Below are positions 58,978 to 64,000 of a stretch of 64,000 nucleotides of DNA, one piece after another (position 1 is the stretch's first letter; each line of letters starts with the position of its first letter). Position numbers and translations under genes: made by a program. The stretch is taken from NCBI GenBank assembly GCA_963920665.1, contig OY987268.1, forward strand, positions 2,792,501-2,856,500. Reading direction: 5' to 3'. This DNA is from Straminergon stramineum (Eukaryota > Streptophyta > Bryopsida > Hypnales > Calliergonaceae). The notes under the pieces were generated by a model, which was given only the letters and a program-made list of their open reading frames with translations, had not been told where the DNA came from and did not search any database.

Positions 58978-60450
58978 TGAGTCAGTTTTCCCGAAACCCT
59001 AAACCCTAAACGCCTGGCATGTCGATGATTCTGTTTTCGGTCTTTAGAGTATTACGCGGTGCGATGACTGGGGCGTTGAATTGGTTGTGGGAAGATGTAT
59101 TGGAACTTCGGATGTGACTATTCGATAGTGGAGTCAGACAGATGAAAGTAACAGCGGAGGAGGTACTCGGTGACCCGATCGCTGAGGCATTGGTGTTTTG
59201 AGAATGGTGTCAATCCATTGGGCGGTGGTGGATACTGGTGTATTAGGTAAACATGTTGTGGTTGGTTATGGTTTCCATGGACCTGCGATGCAGTGAGGAT
59301 GGCAGCATGCACTGTCCTGGCACGGGGTGGGTTTTAGTTTATGTGTACGCAATTGAGTACGCAGTGTTAGTGGTGCCGGACAAAATGGAGCTATCCAGAC
59401 CGAGTGCCATTTTCTTTGTATCACTTCCTAGGTTTTGGAAAGATGGTTGATCCGAACTGGAGGTTTTAGCGGTGGAGAGAGTCGGTTCGCATTCATCATT
59501 TTAGGGTTTCGCTTTATGTATTGTTAGAGCGAGGTGATGATATCGACTGGTACGAAGTTGTGGATGGTTGAAGGATTAGGTCAGCGCGGGGTCCAGGTTG
59601 TGGGTTTAGGGTTTCAAGGAATCGTTTTTCAGGTAGGGAGCTGTGAAATTTGAGAACACTAGAGTGTCATGGGCTGGCTGTCGAGGAACTGAAGCAGCGT
59701 TCGATGACATGAGCGTATCAATGGTTTAGAGGAAAGCCGATGCTATTCCATGGGGTCACTGTGTTGATGATTTTACGAATCTGCGAGCTTCAGGATGCGT
59801 GGGTGTCCGTGGAGTGTGGATGAGGTGTAGGTTCGTGGTGTGAATGTTGCATAGTTCTGATGAGGACGGAACTTATCTGTCTGTTTTTTACTTTCTACTT
59901 CCAGGATGGTGTTGGATCTGTCTTGGGATTGTGCGTCTCACGTTTTGTGTATGTGTGGCGTTGCAGGACGTTCTTGAGAATAGAGCCATGAGTATTATGT
60001 GGTTGGTAGTAGTATACTGTGTTGGAACGAGTAGCGTTGGAATTGAGAAGCAGAAGAGCCTTGTTCCTATTCCCCATTTGAATATCATCGTTGACTTGAC
60101 CATTTTGCCCCCCCTGTACTGAAAGTCTCCGTGCTTGAATACGAATTTGATCCTGGATTGCCAAGATATTTACTTGTGATTGGTTTTTACATCTTCATCT
60201 TCATACTTCTTGGAGGGTTGTTGATTAGGATGGGTATTTTATTAGGATGTTTGGTGGGTTCTTTTTGGTGGTTTGTTGATATCTGGGTCGGGGTGACCAG
60301 TGGAATTTTTCTTTTGTTCGATGAATGTAGCATCTGTTTTGAGTCTTCTTGCGTCCCTGAGTCCAATACTGTCCCTGATTTAGATTGGAGATCAGTTCTT
60401 TGTGCATTGATTTTAGCTGCTATTTGGGACTTCCTGCATCCTTGAGCCAA
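58978..60450 (+). other. Conserved 3' flank of L14 copy 2
   Basis: Matches 27945-26570. It has the same donor-like GTGAGT shortly after the stop codon and the same telobox-like AAACCCTAAACCC. The longest frame, 59844-60122, has only part in common with the other copy, which argues against a conserved protein. A hydrophobic frame at 60131-60445 is broken in copy 1. Confidence 0.4.
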
Positions 60451-61756
60451 TTCTATCCCTGAAAATTCTCTATGATGCGTGTCGTGTAGTTTTCTGCATT
60501 TCTCGAGGAACTCTTGCATTTGAACGGGTGCGCTTAAAGTTTCATCATCTTATTCGCAACAGGATTAGGGTTTCGATAAATGAACTCGTTCATCTGCAGA
60601 GTGTAAAAGTGTAAAACCTGAGGTTGATAATATCTGAAATATTAAGAAGCCCTCATGAAACATTGTTCAACTTAAAGGTAGGAAGAGGGCCAGGACCTGT
60701 GCGTTAGATTGAGCTTTTGGTAGGGGAGTCGCCTTTCTTTTTTTTTTGCTGGGAAGGTGGGTTTCCTCAGTTTTCGGGGGCAATGTTCCTCATGTACAAC
60801 ACTGGATTTGAAAACATTTTGGGAACAGAATGCGGTACCCATTGTAGACGTTGTCTGTTCTATGATTTGTTAGCATAGAGTGGGTCCTTCTGGGCAAAGA
60901 CCAAATGCTTGTGCACACTTTTGACCCCTCCTGCCTAGGCCTTCATCATCTTCATGATTGATGTCGGAATTGATGAATGGCTGCCGTATTCTTTCTCTCT
61001 ATGTATCCACTGGCCTGTTGAATTTTTCATCTGTTTCTTCATTGACCTATTCTTGAGCTCCCTCTTGCTTAAACTTCTATCCCGATCTCTACTTCCACTC
61101 CTCTGGCAAACAGCAACACAGCTGAAAGCGGTCACCGCCTCTATGTCACTGGCAGTCCTCTTGTAATACTGAATCTTGCCACCGTGTTCCAACTGTGATA
61201 AGCGGTGGCTGGAGGGTTTGCTCTCTTCCTTTTTGCAATGGAACCTTGTTTCATTTGTTAAAACAAAACAAAACAACAAAAAACTGTGATAACCGTACCA
61301 ATTGCTAAATTGATAACGGACATGGACGTTAGCCTGGTAGAAAAAATCATCATTCCATTTATGAACCCATCAAAATGTAATGCACTTCTAGTAACTTCAA
61401 ATACAGGATTATGTAGTCCATTCATCAACAAACACCAATGATTAGACTAGACCAAACAAAATATGATCCAAAGTTAGATCTGAAAGTAGTCATGAAACAA
61501 AGTTGATGCAATAAACACAATGCATTGGAGCTAATAAATGATTGCATTAAAAAATGTCCAAACCCTAATAATTTGTACAATCTAATAAAACTAATTGGGC
61601 AACATCTACTTTGCCCCGGCTAGCCTCATATCGTTTTCAAATCATCATCCTACAAAAATCTTAATATTCCTTGACATGCACAAAAATTAACTAGAAATAG
61701 AATATTTCAAGTTTGGAAATCTAAAGGCTTTATGTACCAACAAGCTAGAAGAAAGG

Positions 61757-63928
61757 CTAGTTGTTGTTTATGCCCATTTCTAAATTGTTGGCCTCGACTT
61801 CACTTTTCGGTCGAGGAATTGTTGAAATTGGAACAAAGTGCTTCCAAAACCAATGTTCAATCCACATTAAATCCATCTCTTCAATGGGGATGCCTTTGGT
61901 CTCTGGAATGAACCAATAGATGAAGGCCATCATTACTACTACCCACCCCGCAAAAAACAAGAACACCCCCCACTTGAAGGCACACAACATGGATAAAAAC
62001 ACTTGCCCAATGACAAATGTGAAAAACATGTTGGTGGACACAGTAATAGCTTGCCTTGCCGATCGTATATCCAATGGATAGATCTCACTTGCAATCAACT
62101 ATGCTAAAAGACCCCACGACCATGCAAAAGCCGAAACATAGATACAAACTAACACAACCGCAATCCACCCCAAGTAGGAAGCCATAGTAGTGCCCTTCAA
62201 TCCTAGGGCAAGAATGATGGCAATCGTAACCTACACAAGTGTACAATCAGACATAAATAGATATTAGAAATATAAAGAGATGAACTACCTTTGCCTTAAA
62301 ATGAAAAACACAGACATCATGGAATAGAGTGCCACATTATTTATTTAGCATCACAAACATGAAGGGCCCAACCGACCCTTCTAAATGATTGCCCTAAATG
62401 AATTGAAACAAACAATAACAAGAATAGAAAATGAAAGGAGAGTAATGGATGGAGGAATGTACTTGAGCCACAAACATTTGGATACAAGCTTCAAGGAGGA
62501 GCCAACGACGGCCTTTGTGGTCTACCATGACAATGGCCACCAAGGTGGACAATAAATTCACTGCACCCACTATCACCGAGGAATACAATGCTGCAGAGTT
62601 ACCAAAGCCCACTATTTGGAACAATATAGGTGCGTAGAACATAATGGCATTGATCCCTGTGAATTGTTGAAAAAATTGCAAGAGCACAGAGATGATGAGT
62701 TGGGGGCGGTTGTGGCGCCTCATCACGTTGCGGAAGGCGCTTTGCTCCATGGCAGTTGCCTCGTGGCTTGCAGCCATGATGTCTTGGAACTCTTAATCCA
62801 CATCTTCTACACCACGGATGTGTTGGAGGACCTTCTTTCCATTGTCAAGCTTCCCTCGTTGTACCAAAGAATTGGGTGTGTCGGGTAGAACAATTCCACC
62901 AATGGTGATCAAGACCGCAGGGATGATTGCAATGGCAAGGGAAACCCGCCATCCATTGGATTGCATGTGTTGTGTGGCATAGTTGATCAAATTGGCAAGT
63001 AGAATCCCAATTGTTGTTGCTAGTTGGAAGAGACTATTGAGAGCCCCACGCCATTTGGAAGGTGCCATTTCAGATAGGTAGAGCGGAACAACGTGGGTAG
63101 AAAATCCAACACCTAAGCCAAGGAAAATTCGACCAATATAGAGCATGGTGAGATTTTGTGCAACCCCTTGGAACACCACTCCAATACAAAAGATCACACC
63201 TGCAATGAGCATGGTGGCCTTGCGGCCATAATGTCGTGTTGTGTATGAGCTGATTGGGGAGGCAAGGAGAGCTGCAATGTAGAGGGAAGAAGTGAATGCT
63301 TGGAGTTTTTGGTCGTTGTATTTACAATACGCATTATCGGCATGGGCATGCTTGAGCTTCTTTTTTAGTACAATGGGGAAGAACTTGGAAAGAAACTCAT
63401 CCATGGATGTCACACCACCTAATTGACAAAAAATTGACAAAAAAGAATATTTGTAAGCATAACACACAAGCCAAAAATCAAACTTTAAAGACAATATTAA
63501 TACAAAAACTTGAAGAGAAACTCATCAAGTCTAACCATCCATCATGTGAAAAACTCAAAATTTGTACACTTGTAAGAACCCACATGTAATAATCAAGCTT
63601 CAAAGAGAAAAATACAAATACTTAAAAAGAAACTCATCCATGAAAGTCACAATAGCTACTTGACTCAAATAAAATAAAATAAAATAAGAACAAAAAGACA
63701 TTTGCAAAAATCTACAAGTTGGCAACAATCAAGCTTTTAAAAAATAGGAAAAAACAACTATATACAACAAGTCCAACAACTTTTCAAGTGTATACCTGAG
63801 ATGCCAACATCGTATCCAAACATGAGACCACCTGAAGCTGCAAGAACACAAATTAGAAATAGTTGGAATGTTGTTTTGCCAGGATAGTGTTTAATCTCCC
63901 CCGTGTATGTCATTGCTCCATGGGCCAT
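61757..63928 (-). pseudogene. STP-family hexose transporter, copy 3, two nonsense mutations
   Basis: Diverged paralogue of the palindrome genes with the same exon plan: 63928-63796 (133 bases, as in the others), 63418-62463 and 62230-61757. Exon 1 reads MAHGAM and [12 protein letters not shown]; exon 2 has [16 protein letters not shown] and [14 protein letters not shown]; exon 3 keeps the full [11 protein letters not shown] tail in frame. TAA at 62793-62795 replaces the glutamine of VDQEFQ, and TAG at 62099-62101 replaces the tryptophan of GPLGW. There is no 1-base deletion here, so this copy identifies the frameshift in the palindrome genes. It is tail-to-tail with the L14 block. Probably non-functional. 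Confidence 0.88.
63490..63660 (-). repeat. Remnants of duplicated exon 2 start in intron 1 of copy 3
   Basis: GAGAAACTCATCAAG at about 63510 and AAGAAACTCATCCATGAAAG at about 63629 resemble the complement of the exon 2 start (AGAAACTCATCCATGGATG at 63390). They correspond to the decoy units in the palindrome genes. Confidence 0.6.
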
Positions 63929-64000
63929 CTTGTTGAACACCCACCACAAAGTTGCAAGTTTTAATAAGATAATATTTGTAGGTTTCTCTTCCAAATTGTA

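Larger units (their letters stand above)
58370..61250 (+). repeat. L14 block, right copy of large inverted duplication
   Basis: Inverted counterpart of 26040-28560. Similarity begins at about 58370 (GGACCTGGGT), inside the L14 leader, so the TATA-containing part of copy 1 is missing. It ends near 61250, about 500 bases before the stop codon of transporter copy 3. Confidence 0.85.

Noticed and set aside
58990..59012. Telomeric repeat
   Set aside because: Only two AAACCCT units; this is a telobox-like motif near a ribosomal protein gene, not a telomere or interstitial array.
62779..62800. TAA in transporter copy 3 as an RNA-edited glutamine codon
   Set aside because: C-to-U editing makes U from C, which would not remove a genomic TAA; nuclear transcripts are not edited this way, and a second stop exists.
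1..64000. CRISPR arrays, bacterial operons, tRNA or rRNA genes
   Set aside because: No regularly spaced short repeats of that kind, no Shine-Dalgarno context, and no cloverleaf or rRNA core sequence seen; the gene structures are plant nuclear.

Overview
This is nuclear DNA from a land plant, AT-rich and heavily repetitive, with a few GC-richer genes. Spliced plant-type genes (STP-family hexose transporters, cytosolic ribosomal protein L14, histone chaperone ASF1, a carotenoid cleavage dioxygenase relic) rule out a prokaryote or organelle. A PIH1/Kintoun-like axonemal dynein assembly factor suggests a lineage with flagellated sperm (bryophyte, lycophyte, fern, cycad or Ginkgo). I cannot name the species.

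Layout. 1-7.4 kb: a foldback repeat split by a 4.7-kb LTR-type insertion (TG...CA ends, 5-bp AGGAT target duplication), then a small hairpin and a short TTAA element. 7.9-16.4 kb: a near-perfect palindrome, two 2482-bp arms around a 3.5-kb spacer, each arm carrying a hexose transporter gene; the two genes are divergent and share a 1-base frameshift near the 3' end. 16.7-18.6 kb: intact three-exon ASF1. 19.9-26 kb: TTAA-flanked elements, a tandem duplication and a CACTA-type MITE. 26.0-28.6 kb: L14 copy 1. 28.6-33.2 kb: nested TTAA elements and a 117-bp tandem array. 34.2-44.2 kb: a carotenoid cleavage dioxygenase 1-like pseudogene whose exons can be followed over 10 kb. 44.2-51.9 kb: terminal-inverted-repeat elements. 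51.9-53.1 kb: the PIH1/Kintoun-like gene, single exon and intact. 55.6-61.2 kb: an inverted counterpart of 26.0-31.6 kb, with L14 copy 2. 61.8-63.9 kb: a third, decayed hexose transporter.

Themes. First, inverted gene duplications at two scales: a 2.5-kb palindrome, and an imperfect mirror about 35 kb wide with conserved islands at both ends. Second, a family of elements ending in TTAA-CCC with matching inverted ends, resembling the piggyBac superfamily. One pair of copies shows an occupied and an empty TTAA site, direct evidence of TTAA-targeted insertion. No transposase gene is present. Apparently intact genes are ASF1, L14 (two copies) and the PIH1 gene; the transporters and the dioxygenase are damaged to different degrees. 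I see no pathway joining these genes.
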